In this document: positions 37,301 to 48,956 of the stretch, one piece after another
Position numbering within the stretch: the stretch's first letter is position 1
How the letters are laid out: each line of letters begins with the position of its first letter
Source: Helichrysum umbraculigerum
Lineage: Eukaryota > Streptophyta > Magnoliopsida > Asterales > Asteraceae
Assembly (NCBI GenBank): GCA_949592205.1
Contig: CATIUR010000003.1
Span: 21,054,501 to 21,118,500 of the forward strand
Length of the DNA stretch: 64,000 nt
Direction of reading: 5' to 3'
Translations under genes and position numbers: made by a program
Notes under the pieces: generated by a model
Told to the model about the DNA's origin: nothing
The model's database searches: none
Seen by the model: the letters and a program-made list of their open reading frames with translations, nothing else

Positions 37301-38893
37301 CTTGAATTAATCAAAGACTATGATTGTGAAATTAGATATCACCCAGGCAAAGCTAATGTGGTTGCGGATGCTCTAAGCCGAAAGGGTGCTTCTGATCGAA
37401 TCTTTTATCTCAAGGTAAATGTTTCCTCTGACTTGATTGATCGAATAAAAATTGTACAATTAGAAGCTTTGTTGGATCACAACTTAAAGTCCGAAATTAT
37501 GTTGAAAAGAAAAGATGAATTAGTGGACGATTCTAGAGGATTGAAAACTTTTAAGTCTCGGGTGTGGATTCCTTTAATTGGCGGAATTCGGGATACGATT
37601 TTGAATGAAGCTCATAAGTCTAAGTTAACTGTTCATCCCGGTAGTACTCGAATGTATAACGACTTAAAACCTTTGTATTGGTGGCCCACGATGAAGACTG
37701 ACATTGCACGGTTTGTTGGTAATTGTCATATCTGCGCGCAAGTTAAAGCTGAACATCAAAAGCCGTACGGATCACTGAAACAGTTGGAAATTCCCGAGTG
37801 GAAATGGGAACATATAACCATGGATTTTGTAACTAAACTGCCGCGTACCATTCGAGGTAATGACATGGTTTGGGTTATCGTTGATCGGTTGACAAAAAGC
37901 GCACATTTTCTTGCTGCGAGTGAGACCACCTCTTTGACTAAGCTCGCCCAGTTGTATCTTAATGAAATTGTATCAAGACATGGTATTCCAGTGTCAATTG
38001 TGTCAGACCGAGATTCCCGTTTTGTTTCGCATTTTTGGCAAAGTCTCCAACAAGAATTGGGTACCCGTGTAAATCTAAGTACAGCGTATCATCCTCAAAC
38101 AGACGGTCAATCAGAACGCACAATTCAAACATTATAGGATATGCTTCGTGCTTGTGTGTTGGAATATGGAGGTTCATGGGATTCACATCTTCCGTTGGTC
38201 GAATTTGCTTATAACAATTCGTATCACTCGAGTATCGGTATGCCTCCGTATGAAATGTTGTATGGCCGTCGTTGTAGAACACCGACATGTTGGTTGGAAG
38301 CCGGTGAGAAACAGTTTGCTGGACCCGACATTGTGCAAATGACCGCGGATAAGGTAGCAATTGCACGTGAGAAGTTGAAAGCCGCACGCGATAGACAGAA
38401 AAAGTATGCGGATCCGAAAAGGCGACCGGTTATATTTTCTGAAGGTGAGTTAGTCTACCTTAAAGTTTCTCCGTGGAAAGGTGTAATTCGTTTTGGAAAA
38501 CGGGGAAAGTTGGCACCTAGATACATTGGTCCGTTTAAGATTCGACAAGTGGTTAACGAACAGTCGGTGACGTTGGATCTTCCTCCGGAGCTTTCGGGTA
38601 TTCATAGTACGTTTAACGTGTGTTATTTGAGGAGGTGTAACATTGAGGACCAGTCACAAATACTTCCTTTGAAGGATTTAAAAGTTGATAGAACTCAAAA
38701 GTTAGTTGAAGAACCGGTAGAAATCCTAGATAGGAAGGTTACCAAACTTAGGAAGAAACAAATTCCTATGGTGCTTGTAAAATGGAAACATAGTTTAGGT
38801 TCCAACCTGACTTGGGAGACTGAGGAGTCAATGAAGTCCAGATATCCTGGATTGTTTGATGGTGTTGAGATTTCGGGGACGAAATCTCCTTAA
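34340..38893 (+). pseudogene. gag-pol: gag-pol polyprotein with one premature stop
   Basis: Single frame of about 1517 codons, broken only by TAG at codon 1266 (38135-38137). I start at ATG 34340 because the in-frame codon upstream at 34325 is GTG. Seen in order: a retrotransposon gag domain (about 80-260, WW motif in AMVWWDSI); CCHC knuckles at about 327 (CLKCGDLGHEIRNC) and CWTCKKEGHRVGQC; protease with DSGA near 422; reverse transcriptase with FIDD near 758; RNase H (YCDAS, CTDHKSLQY); integrase with HHCC zinc region and DDE residues (first D near 1162, then VSDRDSRF, then QSER just before the stop); and after the stop a chromodomain (MVLVKWKHSL, LTWE). It encodes particle, replication and integration functions, acting in cytoplasmic particles and the nucleus. 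The stop removes the integrase C-terminus and chromodomain. The TAG is one substitution from a sense codon; readthrough is possible but unproven. Confidence 0.95.
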
Positions 38894-38905
38894 GGAGGGG
38901 AGATT
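38892..38905 (+). other. Tekay polypurine tract
   Basis: AAGGAGGGGAGATT directly before the 3' LTR; the pol stop codon TAA (38891-38893) overlaps its first bases. Confidence 0.9.
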
Positions 38906-40798
38906 TGTAACATCCTCTTCAGTGGCCTGGTATTTTTCTATCTAGATCGAATAATTAATTTTTAGATAATTATTTGTTATAAATTGTGCTTATTGTGAAA
39001 CTTGGTTAAATAGGTCTTAGGACTTATTGTGATCAATAAAATGTTGTTTGATTTAAAATATGAAAGTTGACGGTAATATAAAATAAATTTCTCGCATTTA
39101 GTGATTAAGTGTCAGACAATAGATTTAGAGCGGGTATAAAATACCCATTGTTTGGGGCCGGTTAAATAAAGGGCCGATCCCTTTATTGGGATCACTTTCC
39201 CAATTCTCTCTTTAAAACAAAACCATAAACCCTAACTTAATTATAGTAGCTAATCATCAAATTGAAAGGTGAATTGAAGTGTGATCTCTTCTATGAACAT
39301 CATCATCATCACCTAGCTTCTCATCTTGATCTTCATACCATTTGTAAGTGATTTTAGTTCATGAACTCAAGTTTTAGAATAAATGATGAAATTGATAAAT
39401 GGAGATGAATCATTTGATATAGTTGGTAAACACTTGTGATATATGATTATATGTGTGCTTCTTAACTAGTTATATGCATCAAATCCATGATTATGAGCTT
39501 TGGTTGAGTTTAGCTCGAGCTGAAATGTAGTTGCAGGTCTGACCTGAGATGGAACGCGTGTGAACGCGATCCAGAAACCCTTGCCGGGATCGCGTTTCTC
39601 TGTTATAAAAGAAATTGGTTATGTTTTCTTCTTCGAAACGCGATCCAGCCGCAGTTACCGGATCGCGTTGATTAGCGTATTTTGGTTACAGAACTTTTTC
39701 CTTATTACGAACGCGATCCCGCCTTTGTTCCCGGATCGCGTTGTCAAGTGTTATTTGATGACCGAATGTTTTCTTCATTGGAACGCGATCCCATCACCAG
39801 TAGCCGGATCGCGTTTGTCTGTTAAATTTTGATGATTATGATAGTTTGTGAACCTGAGTTTATATAATATAAATAGTTATTATTATTACTCATTGTAACT
39901 TGAATTGTGAAGTTGACTATTATTAGTTAGAAACAAGTTACTAACTTGATGTTATGTGGTACTTACAGATAAACCAAAGATTTAGTGATTAGACGCTAAG
40001 TGTGGATACTTCAGAGGTATCGGTGAGTGGATTCAGAGCTCACCATTTAATTTAGTTGTGATCATTTGATTGCAACGAATAAACGTGAATATGTTTTGTT
40101 GATTAGTTGATATACCTTGTTGACTGTGAACCTATGTGCTATGTGTTTGGCCTTCGGGCATCAGTTGTTAACGAGGTCAACGAGTTGTTAAATGGTTGGT
40201 TGAACTAGTCAGGGGTTGAATGAATGATACAGAGTCGTACTTCATTTGTTGTGTGTTTGATTCTGTATTTGAGTTCAACTACCACTAGTTATCGGTCTCG
40301 TCCGTATGGCCATACGGATATGGTTGGGTAAGTGTTCTTGGGGAGCCACCCGGGCATTACGGTTATCCCCAGAGCCACCGATCCTCGTTAAGTTGTTGTT
40401 GATTTGTTGAATATCGTATTGCGGTTGTTTGAAGCAATTATATGATTATGCTAAGTTAGATGTTGTGTTATGAACTCACTCACTTAGCTTTGTGCTAATC
40501 CCTCGTATTTACTTTCTGCAGATTATATTTTGAATAGGTGAGTAGCAGAAAGTAGATGCTTTAGGAGCTGGGGAATGTTTTGACAGCTTGCTACTCTGAT
40601 TATGTTTTGTAATAATTAATGCTAAGTTTTATATAATACCCTGTATTATGTGTTTGTTAACCATGTTTAACTTGACATGACTTAACTTATGATCGGTTTA
40701 TGATTTTGTTCTAACGTATAGTAATTAAATATGTTTTAAATCTCTTCGCTTCCGTGTTTTCAATATAATAATATTATGTAAGAATGAGGGGTGTTATA
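38906..40798 (+). repeat. Tekay-type 3' LTR
   Basis: 1893 bp, collinear with the 5' LTR at an offset of 6633. Differences seen: C/T in AAGTG[C/T]CAGAC, T/G in ATTAC[T/G]GTTA and C/T in ATACCC[C/T]GTATT. Hairpin array at 39563-39815. Confidence 0.95.
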
Positions 40799-42052
40799 GT
40801 AACCATGTTAGTTGTGATGGTAAAAGTTGATTAATGAGGTTGTGAATTAATGAGCATAAACTTGATAAGTAATTGTGAATTATGTTGTTAAGATGTTATT
40901 TATAATATTGGAATGATGTTGTATAGATTTTGAGACAAGTAACTAACTTGTGTTATTCCATTGTATTCTCAGATGTGGAGAAGACTCAGTGACATTAGAC
41001 TACTGAGTGGACGGCGGAGGTATTGGTGAGTGGACCTGTAACCTTCAGCGTAACTTAGTTGTAACAGATTTGGTTACAACGGGTAAACGTGGTTTTACTG
41101 CTTATATACTGTGGATTGACATATTGCCTTGATAGATATAGATTTTGTGATATCTGGCCTTTGGGCATATGTGTTTTCAGAGGTCAACATGGTTTGGGCT
41201 TAAGGTTACTATTGAGTTGCCAACACAGGTCCTTGTACACGGATGGTTATAGGAATACTGTGTTGTGTGGGTAAATAGTACCTAGGCTATCGGTTTACCG
41301 CTGTATTGGCCTGCAGTTGGTGTGAGGTTGCTTGGGGGCCACCCGGGCATGAGGGCACCTCAAGGACCGCCGATCCTCTTGGATGATATTTGTTTGCGAT
41401 GCTTTATGCTGTAAACAAATGATTGTGTGTTTACGATGCTGTTGCTGTAAACTCGTTTAGTATGCTATGCTTAGTTGTAAACATATTTGTTAGGCTAAGC
41501 TGTGTTGATGGTTATTAGTTCATTCACTTAGCGTTGAGCTAATCCCCCACATTACCACTCCTTGCAGGTTATGATTAGATTATAGGATGAGCAAGGATCT
41601 ATTGACTGGATGGAATGTTTGACGACTGGACGTGTACTCTGATCTTTGATTTTATAAATCATTGGTGTCTTTTAATTTATGTAACACCCAAATGGTAAAT
41701 TATGTTTTGAAATGGTTTGATTATATAAGTATATTATACAAGTAACATTATTAATGTTAGTTGGACTTTCGCTTCCGGTTTAAAAAAAAAAATGGCTTTG
41801 AAAATGAAGGGTGTTATACAAACTCTCAAGTTTAGCTTATATGCAACCTAGAGGTCCACTAAGCTTTCTTGTCCTCTATCTTCTGTCCACTAATATTACC
41901 TGAAAAGTTATGCTCAAAAACGTCAACAATAATGTTGGTGAGTTTCGTAGGTTTGAAACCAAACACCACAAAATAAAATATTTTGCTGTGATAATGATAA
42001 GTTAGGACAATGCAATAGAAATGTACACAAATGTGAAATAATGCAGCCAATA

Positions 42053-42230
42053 TATCTCAATGTACGGCAATTACCTCACAAGGAAGTAAAGCACGAATGT
42101 AAACAACCAATCTCAATGTACGGCAAATACTTCACAAGGAAGTACAGCACGGATGTAAACAACCAATCTCAATGTACGGCAAATACTTCACAAGGAAGTA
42201 CATCACGGATGTAAGCAACAAGTCTCAATG
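42053..42230. repeat. 56-bp tandem repeat, three copies
   Basis: Three units of TCTCAATGTACGGCAA...CACAAGGAAGTA...GATGTAA(A/G)CAAC with a few substitutions, inside the 2.8-kb solo LTR. A fourth truncated TCTCAATG follows. Non-coding. Confidence 0.8.
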
Positions 42231-44566
42231 CATATAAGTCACATAGCGTCACACATTTCAAACATATGTCCAAAATGAAAATGAATACGTTTCACAGCAT
42301 AAAACAATTGATAAAACATGTGAGCATACTTTTCCCCCAATTATAAAAATATGTAAAGAAAATTGGGCCACGAAAACTCACCTTGCTTAACAAAGCAAAT
42401 ATTGTCCCAAAATGAATCCACCAACAATACGTCAATCTACAGATAAATTAATATAGATTAATAACCTAGGCAAAACTATACCTATTTATTATATCCTAGT
42501 TGATTTATTAATCCCTTAAAATCTGACTACACATAAAAATGGTATGTGGAGTACTTTGTTTAAGTAGATTCTATTGACATCAATATATCACTGGCTTTAT
42601 GTTCATACAATTTAAGTATAATACTTGTTGATAACCATTTTACATTACTCATTCTTTTTAGTTCAAATATATAAATTACATTTTAAAATTTTATAAATGT
42701 GATTTATTTACATAAAAGTATATCCTTTAACATTCTTTACAACCCCCAAAATAACTAGACTACTTGATCAAACCGATTTAACATAATCAACTTTTTCTGA
42801 AAATTCGTCACTCTTAATAGCAGTTTTCAAAATAATTTTTTATAAAATCGTACATTGCTTTTTTAGAGGCCGAAACCTCGCGTGCCTTTGTAAAATTTCG
42901 AGGTCTACAACTTTCGTGTTTTGACCGAAGCCTGAAAATGAATGTAAATGAGTCAAATCTGACGTTGATTACCACTGAAACATTGTGACAGATTCTAAGT
43001 TCAACGATACAAAACTTTCGGTTTGCAAAATATATTATACTCGACATAACATTAACTTATATTTAGTTCTTGTTACTGTACTGAACAGTTGTCAAGTATT
43101 AAGAAACTTAAAACTCCCTTACTACTATTTTAAAATAAAATATAATAGTTATGTCACAAACAAAGAAACATTAATGCATTGTATTAGATTTTGATTTCAA
43201 AGCAGCTCCTAACTTCATTAGGACTTTGTTAGATTTATACTTTAATCAAAAATAATGGATCTTCTCATGATGTATATTTATGACATTATTATTATTATTA
43301 AACAAGTAAACTAACGTACAATCAATTTCAACTTAGTACGTAGTTTAAGACCACAAATCAGTGAATTAAACAATTTTAGTTAAAGATCACATGCTTACAA
43401 ATTAAAGCAGCCACCAATCACTTTCAACAAGCACAATCTTAATTATTATTTTGTCCCAATCGTTTATGAAATCTACTCGCAGTCTCTCGTTAACAAATGA
43501 AATCTTTTGAAAATTTTCATGTACACGTATTAACAAGACCTTGCTATATCATTAATACCTTTGTCACACGATCTGTTTGTAGCAACCTACTTTATAAACA
43601 TCAATTCTTATCTTATCAAAACGAGTTTCATAATCGATAATCAAGGACTCGACTAATAGTTTAAGAACATATATATACGTCTTTCGTAAAACTCAACCAA
43701 ATATGATCCTATAGTATTTCAAATTTGCAAGCAATATCTAGTTCATAAAAATTTAAACATGAATTACCTTGAATCGTTATTGAGTTTGAAACCGTAAATA
43801 CTTTGCGATTTATCTTCAAAAGCTACCAATCATCGATCTTGTAGTTCCTATAAGTTGAATATAATGTTTCTGGGATTTTTGGTCGTGAATGAACGGCGGC
43901 GTGAATTATTATATTTATTGTAGTTAGGTTTGTTTTGTAAATTTGGGAATGATTACTATCACTAAAAGAAACTGAATCTTGTCACAATTTACACGTATAT
44001 GGCCATAAGCATTTCACAAAACTGCACCTTCACTTCCTGCATTTAATAAGATTAGACCTTACTGAACCACCTAGATTTTACTTTTATTATTATTATTGTT
44101 ATTATAATAATTATTATAATTATATTATCATAATAGGATATGATTATTAATGTTATATTATTATTAAATATTGTTATTATTTCATTAATATTAACCTAAC
44201 TTTTAATTCAACTGCGTACGAACATTGATTCGAGTTTTGAACACTATATGAGAATTAAATTTCTCACATAGTTTGGATTATAAAGTACTTGATTAATTTC
44301 CCCAACAATTCCACTCAAGAAAAAGAAAATAAGAAATGATCAATAAAAACGAACCTATGAATAGAGTTTTGGTGACGGATGTCACACACGGGGCGGGGTG
44401 GGGGTGAAGTGGGGATAGCAACGATTAAAACAAAAAAAAGTTTTTTTAAAAAAATCAAATTTGACGGTTGTTAAAATAAATAAATAAGCTAAAAAATTGG
44501 ACCGTTGGCACCCAACGGCTATTTGTTTTTTTCTATAAAAAAAAAAAAAATCAACAATTTTTCTCC

Positions 44567-44574
44567 TATAAATA
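44567..44574 (+). promoter_or_regulatory. TATA box of the Harbinger-borne gene
   Basis: TATAAATA about 75 bp upstream of the ATG at 44643, followed by an A/C-rich leader with a repeated CACACAACAAAAA motif; good spacing for a plant promoter. Confidence 0.55.
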
Positions 44575-46439
44575 CTACACACTATTATTCACATTTCACA
44601 CAACAAAAACTATCAATTTCTATACATTTCACACAACAAAAAATGTCTAACCAAAACTAAAACCCAAACCAAATATCATCCCACGGCGATAATACGTACG
44701 CTAATCTTTTAGATTTCAGTATGCCAAACACTCTCGACTCGAGTTCCACATCCCCAATTCACTATCCTTCCCCACGACAATATGGAATGTATCATCCCCA
44801 ACCTCAATACTTCCCTCAACGTTCTCTCGACTACAACCAACACAACTTTCTTTTATCGATACAAGAAACAATACTTACAACAATATGGTGTATGACTACC
44901 ATAACCCCAACAACAACCACAACTCCAACAATAACCACAAACCCAACAACAACCAGCACAATCCCAACAACAAACCGACGAAGAACCGAAAAAAGAAGCC
45001 ATCAATAAGGCAAAGGCATTTATAAAGGTGAAAAAGTTAAGTGCAATAAATAACTTTGGCAACTCGAGGAAAAATTGTGGTTGGCAAAATGTTGGGTCGA
45101 CTCGTCGGAAGACTCAAAAAAGGCAACTCCCAAAGGAGAACAAATTTTTGGGAGATGGTTAAAAACAAATGCAACGAAAATGATCAAGGTTGGGTTCGCG
45201 GTGAGGATGCGATATTCGAAAAATGGTGTCCCATCAATACGACGTGTCATGCTTTCACGCTATCTATAATGTGGTGAACCGGAATTGGGGTAGTGGTCGA
45301 AACGACCTAAACATGGTTGAACAAGCGGAACAAGACTACAAAACCTGTTATGTTAAGGTATTTACATACAAATCATGTTGGGAGTTTTTAAGAGACAAAC
45401 CAAAGTGGTATGCCCAGCAAGGAGTTGGTGGAACGAGTACTCAATACGATTACGATGACATTTTCGGGGATAGCGAGCCGATTAATCTTTCCTACGACAA
45501 CCCGGCTCAATGAGTGTGACACCCGTCAAATTAGGACTATTAATTAGTGCCTAATCAATTGTAATACATGTAATTAGTTTTGTGTTAGGCTAATTAATGT
45601 ATCAAAATATATATTGATGAATATATATGAATATGCGATTTGATTAAATCGTACGCATCTCAAATCGAATGTAATTCGGTTCAATCAATACGGACGTTGG
45701 TGAACGATTTTATTAAATAATATAAAATTATTTAATAACGCTATTATATCCAAAATATTATTTCTTATAATATTTCAATGCAAACTTGTATCGTACAAAT
45801 AGAAATCTACGCGATTAAAATGTAAATGCGCAAACAAAACAAAATAAATTAAAATTATATTTTGTAACTCCAATATTAAGTATTTTGGGTAAAATACTTC
45901 AACCAAAATATCGAGTAATTATTTGCAATTTAAAACGTGTATTTAAACATACATAAATAATTAAATAACGTTTAAACGATCGGGAAAACGAACACCGCAC
46001 GGAGCGCGAAATAAACGGAGTTAAAAAGTGGAGACCCACGCTTCGGTGGGCCCCCACCCCAACCGGCCTAGGAAAGGGGGAAAACCCCCTCCCATCCTCA
46101 TTTCATCCTCATCATCCACTTTCTTCTTCTCTCTCTCTTTCTTTTCTCTCCAAACCACAACACCACCACCACCATTAAAATCACCAAATAACACACACAA
46201 ACGACCTCGGATTTCAAGACTTGTTTGGAGTAAAAGATTCACGGCATCACGATCTATCTTCCTATCTTTTCGGATTCTCACGGCGTAAAGTTTGTAAGTT
46301 TCCGACAAAATCCGAAATTCTCCGATTTCACTTACTTTTACATGTTTGCGGCTTGTTTAAGCTTGTAATATCCAAATATGGGTTGGGTAAAAGGATCGGA
46401 CCAAGTGGTCGCCGGAAAATACGTTTTTGGCTCAAAAAT

Positions 46440-46860
46440 CCGTTAAGAGCTCGAAGTGACGCAACGACGACTGCAGTATAGCGTCACTTCGTGCGTCACT
46501 TAAGTGACGCATTGAGTGTCGCTAAAAGCCCTAATTTTGCGTCACTTGCCTAAGTGCCGCATAAAACCCCTTTTTCCCGACACTTGCCTAAGTGTCACAA
46601 ATTCAATACCCGTCACTATGAACCGACACTTATAGCGTCACTTGTCTAAGTGACGCCTACAATCGAGAACTGATTTCACCCGTCACTAACCTTAGTGACT
46701 CATGACACATGTACCGACACTTACAACCGACACTTCCTTGAGTGTCGCACTCTATGCGTCACTTGCACAAGTGACGCCATTAATCAGAATCCGTCATTTA
46801 ATGCGACACTCCCTGAGTGTCGCCTAAGCCCTAAGTGTCGCTATAAGTGACGCTAAAAAC
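46440..46860. repeat. palindromic-word cluster GCGTCACTT/AAGTGACGC
   Basis: About 20 occurrences of GCGTCACTT, its inverse AAGTGACGC, and the variant CGACACTT/AAGTGTCG within 420 bp, mostly as facing pairs separated by 4-8 bases (e.g. CGTCACTTGTCTAAGTGACG). The words are strongly conserved while spacers differ. Confidence 0.85.
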
Positions 46861-46994
46861 AGAAGGTTTCAAACCAATTTTTACAAAGTGTCGAGACCAA
46901 AATTTTATCCCTTGATTTCACCCAAATTCAAGTCCAGATGCGTTTTTCACCAAAGCAATTTAGTAGAAATAAAAATTTTTCGAGCTGACTTGGT

Positions 46995-47095
46995 ATCTCG
47001 ACCCCAACCAGGGGCCAGCCCCTTGGACCCCGCCAGGGGTTGCCACCCCTGGAACCCCGCTAACCAGGGGCGCTGCCCCCGGACCCCCGTCACCT
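46995..47095. repeat. GC-rich CCAGGGGC block
   Basis: Repeated CCAGGGG / CCCCTGG / GACCCC motifs in about 100 bp. An inverse copy occurs at 61961-62030 in the related solo LTR. Confidence 0.7.
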
Positions 47096-48956
47096 AAGCG
47101 TATAAACACTTTTAAGTATAACTATTTGAAATCAAAATGATAATGTTAAGATTATTACCACAACTAATCACCAACGGGCCGTACACGTTTTCAAAACACA
47201 AGTTAATCAAGCAACCAAATCGTAGTAATTTGGACATTATAGTTGAACGAACAACTACAAAGGTAGTCTTGGTAACTACCTACTCATATTAATAACCATC
47301 GCGTGTCGTGGACACCCTCAGGTTATCTGTCTGCGGACATCTCACTGCTTGATTAAGCATCTTACGTTATCAACTAAACGCTCAAGACTCAGGTGAGTCT
47401 CATAGCCCCTCTTTTTACCGTTTTTCACTCAGGGGTGTGATTCAATGCTTATTTTAACATGTGAACGCAAGTACAAACTTTACAATATACTACATGAGTT
47501 GTTTTCCACTAATCATTTCAAAGACCTCCGTCAGCATAGTTTGGTAATACGTTGTAGCGTGATTATTAGTATATGGTACCATATAGGATTGACCCTCCTC
47601 GTCCGGGTTAGCATGCACTAACTGGGTAAACGGACGTACTAATAATTGTTCAGACGAGTGTGGATTAGGCACTCGTGGAGGCACCTCGCTCGGAATTCTC
47701 TATATGGGACCCGACCCTCGAGTTAAGCTCAGACTATGTGCTCATGGCTGTATACATTACTATTTATTTGCTGGTTGCAAATCACTACTTAAATGTTGCG
47801 GTTCATACGATATTATCTGATTTCAAACTTGTGAGCTCACCAGCTTTAGCTGACCCATTTTAGCATGTATCACAGGTACCCAGCAGTAGGTTGGACTGCC
47901 ATCAGGGATACTATAGCTCGAGTCAGCATGCAGATATTAGGGATTTTCTTGCATTAGTATATTTTGTACAAGTACTTATGTACTGAAATCTCTCATTTAA
48001 ATCGAACACGAGCTATGTACAGTTTCAAATGTTGTAAACATTTCTTATATTAATGTATTTTGTTAAAACGACGCATATAGAGTCATTTGCTATATCTTGT
48101 GTGCTTTGATATTTGATTAGTAACACCCAATGTATGCTTCCGCTAAACAGTAAATTTGGAGGTGTTACAATGAGTGAACGAGCTTTTCAGAGAAGATCCA
48201 ATTCCCCGACCCATGGACCGAAACCAAGCAAGAAAAGCGGCCCAAAGTTCTAGTTTTTCCGATGTCGCAACTTCTTCTCGTGCTCCAGGTTCGTCATCAA
48301 TGGAGCATATCATGGCGGATTTGACCCAATACAAGGACGAGATGAAATCGGCTAAAAAAAGACGGCCAACACTTTTACCCGAAGTGAAAAGATTCGGTCA
48401 GCTTGGTCAAAGTTCAATTTCTTACTATTAGTACGTCACAAGTCGAGAATGATCGTGACGTAAGACGTCTCAACAAGATGAAGCTATTCGTCCGAAAAGA
48501 GTATCATGAATTCGTTGGTCTTTCGGACGATGAAGATGAAGCTCAAGACGATGAAGTTCCCAACTCAGATGACGAGTAGTTTATTTGTTTTTAGGATTGT
48601 ACGTTCCAAAACCATGGATTGTATGTTTTTACTTTTTAAGTATCGTATGTTTCAATTATTATAATTTGTATATCTAGGAGTGTGAGTGTTATTGTTAAAT
48701 TAATGAAGTAATTTTTAATTTGAAAATGTTTGTGTTATTTAAAAAATTTATTATTTTTATTTTAACTAATATTATTAATTTGTTTTAGTAAGTAAAAAAA
48801 TAAAATTGTGGGGCCAAGGTGGGTCCAACCAACCATCATATTGCGTGGTGGGGTTTATCACTCCATGGTGTTATACTACCACCCAATGTGATGGTGACGT
48901 GGCACCCACCACTGACCACACCACCACCACACCCGTGACCATTGAAAGTGATCTTA

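Larger units (their letters stand above)
32273..40798 (+). mobile_element. Tekay/Del-type Ty3/gypsy retrotransposon, nearly intact and very young
   Basis: 8526 bp with TSD GTAAC at 32268-32272 and 40799-40803. Both LTRs are 1893 bp and differ at only about three positions by hand comparison (0.16%). It has PBS, a single gag-pol reading frame with C-terminal chromodomain, and PPT in order. The chromodomain and the end of pol lying directly against the PPT fit the Tekay/Del branch of chromoviruses. The one visible coding lesion is an in-frame TAG at 38135-38137. It sits inside the 3' LTR of LARD2, in the same orientation. Confidence 0.95.
25150..41818 (+). mobile_element. LARD2: non-coding LTR retrotransposon
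   Basis: TSD CAAAC at 25145-25149 and 41819-41823. LTRs: 25150-27249 and 31185-41818, the latter split by the Tekay element; the reconstructed length of 2103 bp matches 2100 bp. By hand count the LTRs differ by 12 substitutions and one A-run indel (about 0.6%). PBS, leader and PPT resemble those of the Tekay element, and a short remnant of the Tekay pol 3' end (TTTCGAGGACGAAATCTC) precedes the PPT, but the 3.9-kb interior (27250-31184) has no gag or pol. It is thus a large non-autonomous derivative. Confidence 0.9.
31185..41818 (+). repeat. LARD2 3' LTR, split by the Tekay element
   Basis: The left part is 31185-32272 and the right part 40799-41818. The junction carries the GTAAC duplication of the Tekay insertion. 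Otherwise it is collinear with 25150-27249. Confidence 0.9.
24893..44386 (-). mobile_element. 2.8-kb solo LTR, split by LARD2
   Basis: Ends TGTCACACCCCG at 24893 and GGATGTCACA at 44386, with TSD CACGG at 24888-24892 and 44387-44391. The pieces 24893-25149 and 41824-44386 total about 2.8 kb once LARD2 is removed. No second LTR or internal coding region is seen, so a solo LTR is the simplest reading. On the minus strand it runs TGTGACATCC...GGGGTGTGACA, like Ty3/gypsy LTRs. It contains a 56-bp tandem repeat (42053-42230). Confidence 0.75.
45515..48169 (+). mobile_element. solo LTR inside the Myb/SANT-like gene
   Basis: 2655 bp, TGTGACACCCGTC...GGAGGTGTTACA, TSD ATGAG at 45510-45514 and 48170-48174. 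No internal region, so a solo LTR. A close relative in opposite orientation lies at 60569-63334. It contains a pyrimidine-rich leader-like stretch (46100-46155), a palindromic-word cluster (46440-46860), a G/C-rich block (46995-47095) and CAG|GTGAGT at 47390-47398. Confidence 0.85.
44643..48579 (+). pseudogene. Myb/SANT-like protein of a PIF/Harbinger element, broken
   Basis: The gene starts at ATG 44643 with a Q/P/N-rich N-terminus (QYGMYHPQPQYFPQR near 44780), then a trihelix/SANT-like region (LAKCWVDSSEDSKK near 45075; FHAIYNVVNRNWGSGRNDLN near 45250; SCWEFLRDKPKWY near 45380), and after the inserted LTR a C-terminal part (IPRPMDRNQARKAA; KMKLFVRKEYHEFVGLSDDE) ending at TAG 48577-48579. 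This pattern fits the DNA-binding ORF1 of Harbinger elements, which works with the transposase; domesticated relatives are common in plant annotations. Lesions: stop at codon 6 (44658), reading-frame changes between about 45000 and 45250, a TGA at 45511-45513, the 2655-bp solo LTR, and another frameshift near 48410. It is therefore dead. Confidence 0.7.
24807..48953 (+). mobile_element. PIF/Harbinger-type element, heavily interrupted
   Basis: The left end GACCATTTGGTGTGGGG is preceded by TTA (24804-24806); the right end ...CCATTGAAAGTGATC is followed by TTA (48954-48956). The inverse of the right end matches the MITE termini at 5967 and 1200. Removing the inserted LTRs leaves about 2.0 kb: a short left end, a promoter region, one Myb/SANT-like gene and a GC-rich 3' end (48805-48950) rich in CCACCAC. 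No DDE transposase is present, so it would depend on a relative for movement. Confidence 0.65.

Noticed and set aside
32273..40798. Pararetrovirus or endogenous retrovirus with env
   Set aside because: The frame ends at the chromodomain directly before the PPT; there is no room for an envelope or movement protein.
46028..46288. Overlapping ORFs on both strands near 46.0-46.3 kb
   Set aside because: Low-complexity CT-rich leader-like LTR sequence gives proline/serine-rich readings without domain content.
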